A stretch of 64,000 nucleotides of DNA from Pseudomonas neuropathica (lineage in GTDB: Bacteria > Pseudomonadota > Gammaproteobacteria > Pseudomonadales > Pseudomonadaceae): NCBI RefSeq assembly GCF_015461835.1, contig NZ_JACOPX010000005.1, positions 124,001 to 188,000 of the forward strand, written 5' to 3'. This document shows positions 18,717-28,283 of this stretch, piece by piece. A program made the translations under genes and the position numbers. Below the pieces are notes generated by a model. It saw nothing but the letters and a program-made list of their open reading frames with translations. It had not been told where the DNA came from and ran no database searches. Numbering within the stretch: the stretch's first letter is position 1; each line of letters opens with the position of its first letter.

Positions 18717-19987
18717 GCCTGCCAGCGCTTGAACAATACGCTGGCATTGACCCCGCCAAACCCGAAACCGTTGGACAGTGCATATTCGATCGACATCGGC
18801 CGAGCCTGGCCATGAACAATGTCCACGCCTGCGCTCGCCGGATCGGGATTGTCGAAATTCAAAGTCGGCGGCACCACCTGATCACGAATCGCCAACAGTG
18901 TGAAAATGGCTTCAAGCCCACCGGCAGCGCCGAGCAAATGACCGGTGGCTGACTTGGTCGAGGTTACGGCGATTTTATTCTCGGTTCCGAACAACGCCTT
19001 GATCGCGGCCAACTCACCCAGATCGCCCACTGGCGTCGAGGTCGCATGCGCATTGAGATGCTGCACTTGATCCGGCTCGATACCCGCCTGCGCCAGTGCC
19101 AGCGTCATCGCCCGCCGCGCACCACTGCCATCTTCAGGCCCGGCCGTCAGGTGATAGGCGTCGGCGCTGGTGCCATAGCCGACCAGCTCCGCCAAAGGCG
19201 TCGCGCCACGCGCCAACGCATGCTCGAGGGATTCGATCACCAACAGCCCGGCGCCCTCGCCCATCACGAAACCATCGCGACCACTGTCGAACGGCCGAGA
19301 CGCGCGCTCCGGGGTGTCGTTGTAACCGCTCGACAGTGCCCGCGCTGCCGCGAAACCGGCCAGACTGACACGGTCGATGCAGGCTTCCGCGCCGCCACAC
19401 ACGGCAATATCCGCTTCGCCGGCGCGGATCAATCGCGCCGCGTCGCCAATCGCTTGAACACCCGCAGCGCACGCCGTCACCGGTGCGCCCAAAGGCCCCT
19501 TGAGGCCGTGTTGAATGGACACGTGACCTGCCGCGAGATTGACCAGAAACGAAGGAATGGTAAACGGTGACAAACGCCGAGGACCGCGACTGTCGGTGGT
19601 GCGCACGGCGTCGGCAATCGCGCCAAAACCGCCGACACCGGAACCGATGATCGTTGCGCTACGCTCCTGGCTTTTGCTTTCTGCAGGATGCCAGCCAGCC
19701 TGCTCCAGCGCCTGACGGGCAGCCTCCATGGCGAACAGAATGAAGCGGTCCATCTTCTTCTGCTCCTTCGGTGGCGTGGCGCGATCCGGATCGAAACCTG
19801 CTTCAGCGTCCTCTTCCAGCGTCGGCACCGCGCCGCCGACTCGCGTGGGTAAATCAGCGACCGTTGCCTCAGGCAAGTTACGCAAACCAGAACGCCCGGC
19901 CAGCAAACGCTGCCATACGACTTCGAGATCGCTGCCCAAGGGTGAAACCAGGCCCATGCCCGTGACGACTATTCGACGCGAATCCAT
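18713..19987 (-). CDS. beta-ketoacyl-ACP synthase II-like (accessory FabF)
   Basis: A 424-residue thiolase-fold condensing enzyme with the full KAS II triad: Cys173 in TACAAG, His in NAHATSTPVGD and His in KSATGHLLGAAGG. It would condense acyl-ACP with malonyl-ACP. It is not in a fab operon (no fabD, fabG or acpP beside it), so it looks like a second, dedicated FabF paralogue, paired with the upstream SDR (22-base gap, same strand), which could supply a ketoreductase step. The ATG at 19987 has AGAGGT upstream; the longer frame has no support. Its stop overlaps the convergent tetR stop by four bases. Confidence 0.88.
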   Translation of the reverse strand: MDSRRIVVTGMGLVSPLGSDLEVVWQRLLAGRSGLRNLPEATVADLPTRVGGAVPTLEEDAEAGFDPDRATPPKEQKKMDRFILFAMEAARQALEQAGWHPAESKSQERSATIIGSGVGGFGAIADAVRTTDSRGPRRLSPFTIPSFLVNLAAGHVSIQHGLKGPLGAPVTACAAGVQAIGDAARLIRAGEADIAVCGGAEACIDRVSLAGFAAARALSSGYNDTPERASRPFDSGRDGFVMGEGAGLLVIESLEHALARGATPLAELVGYGTSADAYHLTAGPEDGSGARRAMTLALAQAGIEPDQVQHLNAHATSTPVGDLGELAAIKALFGTENKIAVTSTKSATGHLLGAAGGLEAIFTLLAIRDQVVPPTLNFDNPDPASAGVDIVHGQARPMSIEYALSNGFGFGGVNASVLFKRWQA

Positions 19988-20009
19988 ACCGTGGTGACCT
20001 CTGATCAAT

Positions 20010-20813
20010 TCAATTGCCGGACTTGTAGCGTTGGGCTGCGGAACTGCGGGAAAGGTTCGGTGCCATGACATGGCGAGCCGCAACAAAGGCGTGCCATTCG
20101 CTTGCGTCAGGCAGCGAAGGAATGGTGATCAACTCGCCCTGATCCAGACCGGCCAGCGCCGCATCGACCATCTCGCCTGCGTCCATGACCATTTCTGCCG
20201 GAATGCCACTGGCATCGATACCGGAACGCTCCCAGATTTCGGTGCGGGTCACCCCCGGCAGCACGGCCTGGATCTGCACGCCGGTGCCTTCGAGTTCAGT
20301 GTTCAGCGACTGGGTCAGGCTCAGTACATAAGCTTTGCTGGCGCTGTAGGTAGCGTTGAAACGTTCCGGAAACAATGCCACCACCGAGGCGATATTGATG
20401 ATCGTGCCACGCCCGGCCTTGGCGAAACTGGCGGCGGCCGCCGATGCCAGTCGGGTGACGGCGGTGATGTTCAGCTGAATCAACCGCTCCAACTGGTCCA
20501 TATCGGCGTTGGCCAGCAATCCGTCCGCCGCCACACCGGCGTTATTGACCAGCAAGCTGATGCTGGAATCGCTGCGCAGGCGTTGTTCGAGTTTGAGCAC
20601 ATCGTCCTTCAGCGTCAGATCGGCCTTGAGTACTTCGACCTGAATGCCATGGGCTTCACGCAACTGACTCGCAGCGCCTTCCAGACGACCCTTGTCACGG
20701 GCCACCAGCAGCAGATCAAAACCACGCGCCGCCAGGCGCTGAGCGTAAATCGCACCGATACCCGACGATGCGCCGGTCACCAGAGCAGTACCTTGGGATT
20801 GTGCAGAATTCAT
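20010..20813 (-). CDS. short-chain dehydrogenase/reductase
   Basis: A 267-residue classical SDR. Cofactor motif TGASSGIG at about 13-20, NNAG at about 90, catalytic Ser in IINIASVVALFP and the YSASK motif (Tyr and Lys). The layout fits an NADP(H)-type 3-oxoacyl or general carbonyl reductase; substrate unknown. The ATG at 20813 has AGGAG at good spacing. First gene of a two-gene operon with the KAS II-like enzyme, suggesting that the pair modify an acyl chain. Confidence 0.9.
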   Translation of the reverse strand: MNSAQSQGTALVTGASSGIGAIYAQRLAARGFDLLLVARDKGRLEGAASQLREAHGIQVEVLKADLTLKDDVLKLEQRLRSDSSISLLVNNAGVAADGLLANADMDQLERLIQLNITAVTRLASAAAASFAKAGRGTIINIASVVALFPERFNATYSASKAYVLSLTQSLNTELEGTGVQIQAVLPGVTRTEIWERSGIDASGIPAEMVMDAGEMVDAALAGLDQGELITIPSLPDASEWHAFVAARHVMAPNLSRSSAAQRYKSGN

Positions 20814-20883
20814 GAGAATGCTCCTGGAACGCTTGATGAAGGAATTTGCCGATGAGGCGTATTGGCTCAACGCATCGGAAAAT

Positions 20884-20925
20884 TATTATAGACATAATCT
20901 AAAGGCAATATGATAGTCGTAATTT
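20884..20925. promoter_or_regulatory. AT-rich promoter/operator region of the SDR-KAS operon
   Basis: Two similar 13-base elements, ATAGACATAATCT at 20888 and ATAGTCGTAATTT at 20913, repeat directly 25 bases apart. The first lies inside the inverted repeat ATTAT-AGAC-ATAAT, and the minus strand offers TATAAT here as a -10 element. It is a plausible binding region for the nearby TetR-type regulator; no -35 box of good quality was found. Confidence 0.4.
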
Positions 20926-20984
20926 TAGATCATCCGGCAGCTGCCCTTTCCACTGCTATCCGCAGCCAAGCACTGCGTCAAATG

Positions 20985-21010
20985 AAAAAGGCCGGTCAAT
21001 GACCGGCCTC
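20985..21010 (-). terminator. intrinsic terminator of the ComEA-like gene
   Basis: On the minus strand GGCCGGTCATTGACCGGCC forms a perfect hairpin followed by TTTTTC, 20 bases after the stop codon. Confidence 0.9.
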
Positions 21011-21029
21011 TTGGCGTTGAACACTCAGC

Positions 21030-21365
21030 TTAGTTGACTTCCAGCTTGTCGCGATTGCGATCCAGGATCGCCTTGCCAATCCCCTTCACTTCCAGCAACT
21101 CATCCACCGATGAAAACGGCCCGTTTGTTTCACGATACGTAACAATCGCTTTCGCCTTGGCCTCACCGACTCCCGCCAGTTCCTTTTGCAGCGTCGCCGC
21201 GTCGGCATCGTTGAGATCGACTTTTGCACTTTGGGAAGCTGCCGCTGCATCCATCACCAACGGCGCTTTCGGTGACTCCGCTGGCGCAACAGGTGCGGCA
21301 ATAGCGGCGATCGAGGCGCTGGTGAGAAAAGCAAAGATCAGAGAATAGAAGTAACGGGTACGCAT
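21030..21365 (-). CDS. ComEA-like helix-hairpin-helix protein
   Basis: A 111-residue exported protein: signal peptide (FYSLIFAFLTSASIAAIAA), a short Ala/Pro-rich linker, then a ComEA-type double helix-hairpin-helix (VDLNDADAATLQKELAGVGE, FSSVDELLEVKGIGKAILDR). This domain binds DNA without sequence preference; ComEA itself handles incoming DNA in natural transformation. No other competence gene is nearby, and small ComEA-like proteins beside wbpM are common in Pseudomonas, so the in vivo role is unclear. The ATG at 21365 has GGAG upstream. Confidence 0.88.
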   Translation of the reverse strand: MRTRYFYSLIFAFLTSASIAAIAAPVAPAESPKAPLVMDAAAASQSAKVDLNDADAATLQKELAGVGEAKAKAIVTYRETNGPFSSVDELLEVKGIGKAILDRNRDKLEVN

Positions 21366-21475
21366 TTGTGACGCTCCATCATCGTTTGAGAAAGCAGCTT
21401 TTCCGAAGCTGCTCTCCAAACTTAGGTCATGGTGGAGCGATGTCAAAAATGCGTGCGTTACAGAATGTGAAACAA

Positions 21476-23470
21476 TCAGGGTTCGAGACGACGCTGCTGG
21501 TAGATCCAGTCGACGATTTCGCCGTCGGGGGTGTAGCCGCTGACGGTTTCTCGCAATAACTGGCGAACGCGAGCGTAATCATCCTCATCAACCGCCGCCA
21601 ACAAATTGGCCAACCTAACCTTTAACACTTCCCAAGGCAGATGATCCTCATTGGCCGTCATGATCATCGGATGCGGTGTTGCAGCAACGTTGTCGCCGAT
21701 CAACAGCTCTTCATAGAGCTTTTCACCTGGACGCAATCCCGTGAACTCGATGGAGATGTCGCCCTGCGGATTGCGATCGGAACGAATACTCAAACCGGAC
21801 AAGTGGATCATCTTCTCTGCCAGTTCGACGATTTTCACCGGCTCGCCCATGTCCAGCACAAACACATCGCCACCCTGCCCCATCGAACCGGCCTGAATAA
21901 CCAGTTGCGCGGCTTCGGGGATGGTCATGAAATAACGGGTAATCTTCGGATGAGTGACGGTCAGCGGCCCGCCGGACTTGATCTGGCTGTGGAACAGCGG
22001 AATCACCGACCCGGAGGAACCCAACACATTACCGAAGCGAACCATCGTGAAACGGGTTTTGTTAACCCGGGAAACTTTTGCATTGTCTCCGAACAATACC
22101 GGCGCGACTTCACGACTGAGCGCCTGAAGCGTCAACTCCGCCAAGCGCTTGGTACTGCCCATGACATTAGTGGGCCGCACCGCCTTATCGGTCGAGATCA
22201 GCACAAAATTCGCTACGCCGGATTGCAGGGCAGCCTGAGCAGTATTGAGCGTTCCGATCGCATTGTTCAGTACACCTTCGGCGATGTTGTGTTCGACCAT
22301 GGGCACATGCTTGTAGGCGGCCGCATGATAAACCGTGTCAACCTTCCAGGTTTTCATCACATCGAGCAATTTGTCCTGGTGGCGTATAGACCCGAGTATG
22401 GGAAGCAATCGAACCGGAGCCGACTCTCGAGAGCTGCGTTGCTCCAGCTCTGAAAGAATGTTGTAGAGATTGAATTCACTGTGTTCGAACAACAGAAGCG
22501 CGGTTGGCTCCAACGCAAAAATCTGCCGACATAACTCCGAACCGATCGAACCGCCGGCACCTGTGACCATGACAGTCTTGCCTTTGATACAACGCTCCAG
22601 AAGATCAGGCTGAGCTGGAACGGCATCGCGCCCCAGCAGGTCTGCAATATCGACTTCCTGAATATCTTCGACTTTGACTCGGCCACTCGCAAGATCGGAA
22701 AAATTCGGCACACTGCGAACATGCAGTGGAAAGCCTTCCAGCAAGTTGAGAATTTCCCGGCGACGAGCACGAGTCGAGGATGGCAACGCGAGAAGGATTT
22801 CCTGCGCGCCTGTGACGTCGATCATCTGCTGTATATGCTTGGGTTTGTAGACCTGCAGGCCAGAGATCGAGCGATCGGAAATACCCGGATCATCATCGAT
22901 AAAGGCAACAGGGCGCATAACGCGCCCCATGCGCAGTGCGGCAACGAGTTGATTGCCTGCTACACCTGCGCCGTATATCGCAACTTTGGTCAGACCATCG
23001 TCACGGTTGGCAAAAGGAACATGCTGCGCGGCTGTAAACCAGTCTCCCATGAAGTATTGCCGCATACATAACCGCAATCCCCCAATGATGACCAGGCTCA
23101 ACCACCAGTAATTGAAAATGATCGAGCGAGGCACAACCGCTTCGTGATTGCTGTACCAATAAACGACAACCGCCAGAATCAGCGAAGACAAACTGACAGC
23201 CTTGATAATCGCAATCAACGCGTCATTGCCAAAATAGCGCATGACGGCACGGTACATGCCGAAGCGAATGAACAATGGAATGGCCACAACAGGGGCGCAG
23301 ACAAATAGCCAGAAGTGGACTTTGAAGGGGTTGTACATATCATCGATACCCAAGCGCACGATGAACGCTAACCACAAAGCCATCCAGACCAGAAAAATAT
23401 CTGTGCCAACCTGTATCAGTCGTTTGCGCCGCCGTGGAAGCCCAACGAGACGCTCTCTGACTTTATCCAT
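21476..23470 (-). CDS. wbpM: WbpM-type UDP-GlcNAc 4,6-dehydratase
   Basis: A membrane-anchored nucleotide-sugar dehydratase of about 664 residues. Four N-terminal helices (about 15-140), a non-catalytic Rossmann-like region (VAIYGAGVAGNQLVAALRMG), then the catalytic SDR with TGAGGSIGSE and STDKAVRPTNVMGSTK; the Met-x3-Lys in place of Tyr-x3-Lys is typical of WbpM. It turns UDP-GlcNAc into UDP-4-keto-6-deoxy-GlcNAc for FucNAc or QuiNAc. An in-frame GTG at 23485 with a GAGG-like site is an alternative start; the ATG at 23470 matches the family N-terminus (RERLVGLPRRRKRLIQ). Last gene of the O-antigen locus, as in P. aeruginosa. Confidence 0.93.
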   Translation of the reverse strand: MDKVRERLVGLPRRRKRLIQVGTDIFLVWMALWLAFIVRLGIDDMYNPFKVHFWLFVCAPVVAIPLFIRFGMYRAVMRYFGNDALIAIIKAVSLSSLILAVVVYWYSNHEAVVPRSIIFNYWWLSLVIIGGLRLCMRQYFMGDWFTAAQHVPFANRDDGLTKVAIYGAGVAGNQLVAALRMGRVMRPVAFIDDDPGISDRSISGLQVYKPKHIQQMIDVTGAQEILLALPSSTRARRREILNLLEGFPLHVRSVPNFSDLASGRVKVEDIQEVDIADLLGRDAVPAQPDLLERCIKGKTVMVTGAGGSIGSELCRQIFALEPTALLLFEHSEFNLYNILSELEQRSSRESAPVRLLPILGSIRHQDKLLDVMKTWKVDTVYHAAAYKHVPMVEHNIAEGVLNNAIGTLNTAQAALQSGVANFVLISTDKAVRPTNVMGSTKRLAELTLQALSREVAPVLFGDNAKVSRVNKTRFTMVRFGNVLGSSGSVIPLFHSQIKSGGPLTVTHPKITRYFMTIPEAAQLVIQAGSMGQGGDVFVLDMGEPVKIVELAEKMIHLSGLSIRSDRNPQGDISIEFTGLRPGEKLYEELLIGDNVAATPHPMIMTANEDHLPWEVLKVRLANLLAAVDEDDYARVRQLLRETVSGYTPDGEIVDWIYQQRRLEP

Positions 23471-23584
23471 TAACTCTTCAAGCACCTCAGTTTCCCTCTT
23501 TCAAATGCTGATCACCGTAATGAATCACCACAAGCCGCCATCATGACTCTAAACCTGGATACCAGAACTGTGTTCTTTTCCATA

Positions 23585-24604
23585 CTAAGCGGTCTTTTCG
23601 AGTTCTCCCGCATGAAACCTGATCGCGAGAAAAACCAGCGGGATATAGGCTAAAAGTACACCCCATACGCCGCCCAGCCCAAACCGTGTAACACCTACCG
23701 CAATAGGCAACAGCCAGCATAGATTGATCAAGCCTGTTGCCAAGGTTACGGGCAAATGCCGACCAAATTGCCTGGAAGCAAACTGATAGGCGTGGCTTCT
23801 GTGAGCCTCATACAGTTTGTCTCCTCTGAGCAGGCGCCGGAACAACGTGAAAGTGGCATCCACGATAAACACACCGAGCAGGATGAGCCAGCCCCAAAAC
23901 AACGAAGGATCATGCCACGCAGCCTGCAGAGAAAGACCGCCCAGAACAACGCCAAGAAATCCGCTGCCCGCATCACCCATGAAAATTTTTGCCGGTGGAA
24001 AATTCCAGTATAGAAAGCCCATCACCGCCGCAGCCAACATCAACGGAGCCCAGATCAACGCTGTTGCATCGACAAGCCAATACAACACACACGCCCCAAG
24101 ACAAACACAAACCGCCTCGACACCTGCGATGCCATCAATGCCATCCATGAAGTTGTAAAGATTGAGCAACCATACGAGATAAAACAGTGCCAGAAAATGA
24201 CCAAAGATACCCAGATCGACCTGCGCTCCGAGTACCTCCACCACGGGCATGCCGCCCATCCAGAACAACAGCCATCCCGCAGCCAGAAAATGCCCTAGCA
24301 GACGCCAGCGCGCCGCGATATGGCCGTGGTCATCCATGAAGCCAATCACTGCAACCAGACTTCCAGCGCCGGCAACAGCGAGAAAAGCGCTACCCGAAGT
24401 AATTCCGACGCCCCATAACACTACTTGCGCAAAAACAAATGCGATCACTATCGCTACGCCACCGCCACGAGGAGTAGGCACAGAGTGCGAACTGCGCGCA
24501 TTCGGAATATCCATCAAACTGCGCGCCAACGCGTAACGGCGTAACGCCCAAGTGAGGGAGAAGGATAGGCAGAGAACGACGGAAAGGAACCATCCATAAG
24601 TCAT
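23585..24604 (-). CDS. wbpL: WbpL-type undecaprenyl-phosphate sugar-1-phosphate transferase
   Basis: A 339-residue integral membrane enzyme of the MraY/WecA family, about eleven helices. Conserved loops include PNARSSHSVPTPRGGGVAIV, GFMDDHGHIAARWRL (acidic pair), NFMDGIDGIAGVEA, and the late HRSHAYQFASRQFG histidine region. It transfers a sugar 1-phosphate, most likely FucNAc-1-P, to undecaprenyl phosphate, starting O-antigen assembly on the inner face of the membrane. It overlaps the upstream epimerase by four bases (ATGA), so the two are coupled. Confidence 0.93.
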   Translation of the reverse strand: MTYGWFLSVVLCLSFSLTWALRRYALARSLMDIPNARSSHSVPTPRGGGVAIVIAFVFAQVVLWGVGITSGSAFLAVAGAGSLVAVIGFMDDHGHIAARWRLLGHFLAAGWLLFWMGGMPVVEVLGAQVDLGIFGHFLALFYLVWLLNLYNFMDGIDGIAGVEAVCVCLGACVLYWLVDATALIWAPLMLAAAVMGFLYWNFPPAKIFMGDAGSGFLGVVLGGLSLQAAWHDPSLFWGWLILLGVFIVDATFTLFRRLLRGDKLYEAHRSHAYQFASRQFGRHLPVTLATGLINLCWLLPIAVGVTRFGLGGVWGVLLAYIPLVFLAIRFHAGELEKTA

Positions 24605-25572
24605 GATTTGCGGGTTTCCAGAAAATGCTGTGCGGTCAGGCCTAGGCCTTTATCGACACTGATGGGCGGGGTCCAACCCAGTAACTGTCGATTTTTACTG
24701 ATATCGACCTGCAGAGAGCCGAAAAGCCGCTGAGATATAGACCGCCGTCCTACCAGTGCCAACAGCCGCTCCATCATCCATACCGGAACAGGCAATAGAT
24801 AATTGGTCTTCCCCAACGCTTGGCCCAGCTTGCGCAACAGCTCACTTGTAGAAACATCTTCGCCATCGCTCGCCATAAAAGTTTGATTGGCAGCACCCGG
24901 ATGGTCGGCACAGGTCACGATGAGATCCACAAGATTGCCTACTGACACCAGACTGCGGCTATTACGCACCGAGCCAAATGGCAACGGAACACCACGATCC
25001 AGCCATTGCATCATAGTGAGAAAATTAGCTTTCACCCCCGGACCGTAGACCAGAACCGGGCGAATAATCACCACTTCCATATCCGTAACCTGCGCCAGTC
25101 GCTTCAAGCCCTGCTCGGCTTCAAATTTGGAAATGCCATAAGCGTCAAGCGGGGCAGGCACATCATCAGCGTAAAAAGGAGCGCCTGGAGAAGTGCGCTC
25201 GCCGTTAACTTTCACCGAACTGACGAAGATAAACCGTTTAACTCCCGATGCCGCAGCCTGACGAGCGAGGTTCAAAGTCGCGTCGACATTGATTTCCCGG
25301 AAGGCAGCCAAGGGATCGACCGCGACTTCGTCCATGACGTGAACGCGCGCTGCCGCATGAACGACAACATCAACTTCTGTCAGGACGCGACTCCAATCGT
25401 TAGCCCCACTGAGACCTTCGAAGGGTATAACGTCCACGCCTGGAGCATGCTCATGAGTTCTGGAACGCATCGGCGCGACGACAGAACAATCCGATCCCAG
25501 CATTAGCCGATCTATAAGTGCTCTCCCCAGAAAACCATTACCGCCGGTAATCAGGAATGTCTTGGATCTCAT
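24601..25572 (-). CDS. wbpV: WbpV-like NAD-dependent epimerase/reductase
   Basis: A 323-residue extended SDR. The cofactor motif GGNGFLGRAL lies at the N-terminus, VHAAARVHVMDE in the middle, and YGISKFEAEQ is the catalytic Tyr-x3-Lys. Between wbpL and the polymer genes, the natural role is reduction of the WbpM product to UDP-FucNAc, which WbpL then uses. The ATG at 25572 has AAGGTG upstream. QuiNAc formation is an alternative because C4 stereochemistry cannot be read from sequence. Confidence 0.85.
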   Translation of the reverse strand: MRSKTFLITGGNGFLGRALIDRLMLGSDCSVVAPMRSRTHEHAPGVDVIPFEGLSGANDWSRVLTEVDVVVHAAARVHVMDEVAVDPLAAFREINVDATLNLARQAAASGVKRFIFVSSVKVNGERTSPGAPFYADDVPAPLDAYGISKFEAEQGLKRLAQVTDMEVVIIRPVLVYGPGVKANFLTMMQWLDRGVPLPFGSVRNSRSLVSVGNLVDLIVTCADHPGAANQTFMASDGEDVSTSELLRKLGQALGKTNYLLPVPVWMMERLLALVGRRSISQRLFGSLQVDISKNRQLLGWTPPISVDKGLGLTAQHFLETRKS

Positions 25573-26031
25573 GAAAGCACCTTGAGCTAAGAAATCAATG
25601 CTTGCCTGTCGACAACAGCCTCGTTGAAGCGGCAAATGGATGCGTGACTGCAGCAACCATGGAGATCGCTTCGTCGAGGGATATGCGAGTGGCAGTCTAT
25701 TGAATTACGCGATTCTTGGCCACTTCAAAGCAGCAGGAAAAGACAACTTGCGCCACGTCATAAAAACACACCCTGAAACCCGCCTTCATTGAGGCAAGCC
25801 TCACTGCTGCATTTTGCGCGGCTTACAGACTGTTAACAAAACAAGTTCTTTGGCAAACTCACGCACACACTCTGCAACAAGCAATATTAAATGAAACAAA
25901 CTTTGCTTGAGAAAAACTTGCACGCAAGTAGCCAGACAATAAAACGAAAAAAAATCGACTCTAATTATCCGCAAACATCCGCCAGACAAGGCATTGTCCT
26001 GACAGCCCATTAACATGGGTTGCGAAAAGCT
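25573..26031. other. 459-base intergenic stretch without a recognisable gene
   Basis: AT-rich sequence between two same-strand genes. It holds only a 71-codon minus-strand frame (25801-26016) with many cysteines and no recognisable domain or ribosome site. It may contain a promoter for the wbpV-wbpL-wbpM part of the block, or the remains of a lost gene; I see no clear terminator. Confidence 0.5.
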
Positions 26032-27141
26032 TTATAGCAACGAGCGATAAATATCAGCGTAAGATTGCGCCATCAAACTTGAGGAAAACACCTCCTCAAA
26101 CCGGCGTTCGGCGGCCAAGCCCATCCTGGCAGCTGTCGCAGGTTCGCTCCACAGCCTTGTCATAGCCTGTGCCAATGCAATGGAATCCCTGGGAGGGACG
26201 ACCAATCCGGTTTCTTCGGCAATATTAATGTAGGTGGTGCCCGAGCCAATTTCACAAGAGATCATCGGTTTTCCGTACATAGCCCCTTCGAGCAGGGAAA
26301 TTCCGAAAGACTCCGATCTCAAATGCGATGGAAAGACAAAAGCGTAGCAAAGCGTCAGCAGCGCAGCCTTGTCTTCGTCAGGCAGTAACCCCAGAAAATG
26401 CACGTTGGACACACCCGCTTCCGCGGCTTGAGCCTTGAGTTCTGCCTCAAGATGCCCGCCTCCAAGAATGGCCACCGGTAACCCGGTCGTCCTGGCTGCC
26501 TCAAGCAAGTAATCCAGGCCCTTGTAATAACGCAGGGCACCTACAAAAAGAAAAAATCGCTCACCCAACCGATCTCGCCAAAATGCCAGTTTTTCTGCAG
26601 AAGGGACGGGATAAGTCGAGCGATCAAGACCGTAAGGCACAACACGTACCTTATCTTCAAATCGTGTCAAAACCGGACTGCTGGCCAGATAATTTGGCGA
26701 CGACGCGACAATACAGTCGACACTGGACAGGAAGCGATTCATTAGTGGCTGATAAAGTTTGAGCAGCGTTTTTTGCTTGACGATATCGGAGTGATAGCTG
26801 ACCACACTCGGCTTGCCTACTCGACTCGCAAAATGAACGAGGTCCATGTAAGGCCACGGAAAATGGTAATGAACAATATCCGCTTCTCGAGCCAGCTCGA
26901 TGAAATCCCTTAGCGCCGAAAACGAGAATCCGGTAGATGCAATGTGAAGATCCAGTTTTGAGCGATGGGTCAGATGATGCGCAATCGGTTCATTGCGTGC
27001 AGCCCCTCGCTCACTGAGATAGAGCACCTGGGACTCGTACCCGTGTTGTAAACCACCTTCGGCAATCTGAAAGATGACTTGTTCGATGCCCCCCATTGTC
27101 TCCGGGTAATAAGTCTTGAAGAAGTGCAGAACCTTGATCAT
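26032..27141 (-). CDS. family 4-type glycosyltransferase
   Basis: A 369-residue GT-B enzyme. N-terminal acceptor domain with a glycine-rich HFFKTYYPETMGGIEQVIFQ, C-terminal donor domain with FLFVGALRYYKGLDYLLEAA and the ESFGISLLEGAMYGKPMISC motif holding the two donor-contacting glutamates. It probably adds D-rhamnose or mannose from GDP-sugar, as gmd and rmd are upstream in the same operon. The ATG at 27141 overlaps the previous stop (ATGA); the longer frame reads back into the previous gene. Acceptor and linkage cannot be deduced. Confidence 0.88.
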   Translation of the reverse strand: MIKVLHFFKTYYPETMGGIEQVIFQIAEGGLQHGYESQVLYLSERGAARNEPIAHHLTHRSKLDLHIASTGFSFSALRDFIELAREADIVHYHFPWPYMDLVHFASRVGKPSVVSYHSDIVKQKTLLKLYQPLMNRFLSSVDCIVASSPNYLASSPVLTRFEDKVRVVPYGLDRSTYPVPSAEKLAFWRDRLGERFFLFVGALRYYKGLDYLLEAARTTGLPVAILGGGHLEAELKAQAAEAGVSNVHFLGLLPDEDKAALLTLCYAFVFPSHLRSESFGISLLEGAMYGKPMISCEIGSGTTYINIAEETGLVVPPRDSIALAQAMTRLWSEPATAARMGLAAERRFEEVFSSSLMAQSYADIYRSLL

Positions 27142-28283
27142 CGCCCGTCGACCACCTTCTGATAAACCTCGAACGTTTCTTTTGCGCACCGCTCCCAGGA
27201 AAACTTCGCTGCGTGCAGTAATCCCTGTTCAATGGCACTGGCGCGCCACACCTCATCTTCAAGGCCTTGGCGCAAAAGTTCAGTCAACGCCAGCGTGTCC
27301 GTTGCTTCGCACATAAGTGCCGCATTACCGGCAACCTCTGGCAGGGAAGAACTGTTGGAGCAAACGACGGGAACGCCCGAACTCATAGCCTCCAACACCG
27401 GTAAACCGAAGCCCTCGTACAACGAAGGGAACGTAAATAGCCGCGCACCGGCGAACAACAGAGGCAAGTCTTCACTGGGAACAAAACCGAGATAATAGGC
27501 CCAGCCCTCGCGACGTGCGCTTTCAAGCCGGTTATGAATATCCTCGTTTTGCCATCCATAGTAACCAGTCAACACAAGCGGCCAGCGCTTGCGCAGTTCC
27601 AGTGGCAAACGTGAATAAGCGTCGAGCAAAGTTTCGATATTCTTGCGGGGCTCAATGGTACCCACAAACAAGCTATAGCCGCCCACCTCAAGCCCATGTC
27701 GCGACAGAGTCAACCGGAGGTCATCCGCGGAGCGAGGATGAAACTCGGCAGAACTGGCCAACGGCACGGTGTGAATCCGCTCAATAGGCCAGGAGAAATA
27801 GTCACACAACTCTTTACGCGTGTATTCAGAGTCCGTTATCAGAGCGTCAGCCCTGACTAGCGTCGTCTTGAGCTCCTTCTGCAAATAGCGCACAAGTTGC
27901 GGCGAATGGCAGTGGGACCACGTAAAAGGAGAAAGGTCGTGAAAGGTCGCGACACTGCGCCCGGCAAACGGAGGCAGATAATAATTGGGGCTATGGTAAA
28001 GAAAATCACCATGACCTTTGAGGGCTTGCTTCCTGAGCAGTGGCATCAGCAAGCGATAGGCTTCAACCGCCAGGAAGTTTTTCTGAACGGCTCGCTTGAG
28101 GCCATAGCCGTTACCCGACGTATCGGAAGCAGCAGGCAACGAAGGTAGAAATCGCCGACCTGCGAAAAACTGCAGGTCAGTGATTTCGCGATTCTGCTGC
28201 AGTCGCAGCGCCAACTCATAGGTGTAGCGACCAATGCCGGTCAGTGGAAAACGGACCGGCTCAACAGAAAGAATTAACTTCAT
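27138..28283 (-). CDS. family 4-type glycosyltransferase
   Basis: A 381-residue GT-B enzyme. Start PVRFPLTGIGRYTYELALRL is typical of mannosyl/rhamnosyl transferases of the WbpY/WbpX/MtfB type. The donor half has LFVGTIEPRKNIETLLDAYS and FPSLYEGFGLPVLEAMSSGV with the EX7E glutamates. Overlaps of four bases with both neighbours point to one translation-coupled operon gmd-rmd-GT-GT. A role in D-rhamnan synthesis is inferred from that context. Confidence 0.9.
   Translation of the reverse strand: MKLILSVEPVRFPLTGIGRYTYELALRLQQNREITDLQFFAGRRFLPSLPAASDTSGNGYGLKRAVQKNFLAVEAYRLLMPLLRKQALKGHGDFLYHSPNYYLPPFAGRSVATFHDLSPFTWSHCHSPQLVRYLQKELKTTLVRADALITDSEYTRKELCDYFSWPIERIHTVPLASSAEFHPRSADDLRLTLSRHGLEVGGYSLFVGTIEPRKNIETLLDAYSRLPLELRKRWPLVLTGYYGWQNEDIHNRLESARREGWAYYLGFVPSEDLPLLFAGARLFTFPSLYEGFGLPVLEAMSSGVPVVCSNSSSLPEVAGNAALMCEATDTLALTELLRQGLEDEVWRASAIEQGLLHAAKFSWERCAKETFEVYQKVVDGR

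Noticed and set aside
21030..21365. ComEA-like gene as evidence of a competence operon
   Set aside because: No comEC, pilus or other uptake gene nearby; the small protein is a usual neighbour of wbpM.
25801..26016. A 71-codon minus-strand frame in the wbpV upstream gap
   Set aside because: Cysteine-rich, no domain, no ribosome site; probably chance in AT-rich DNA.
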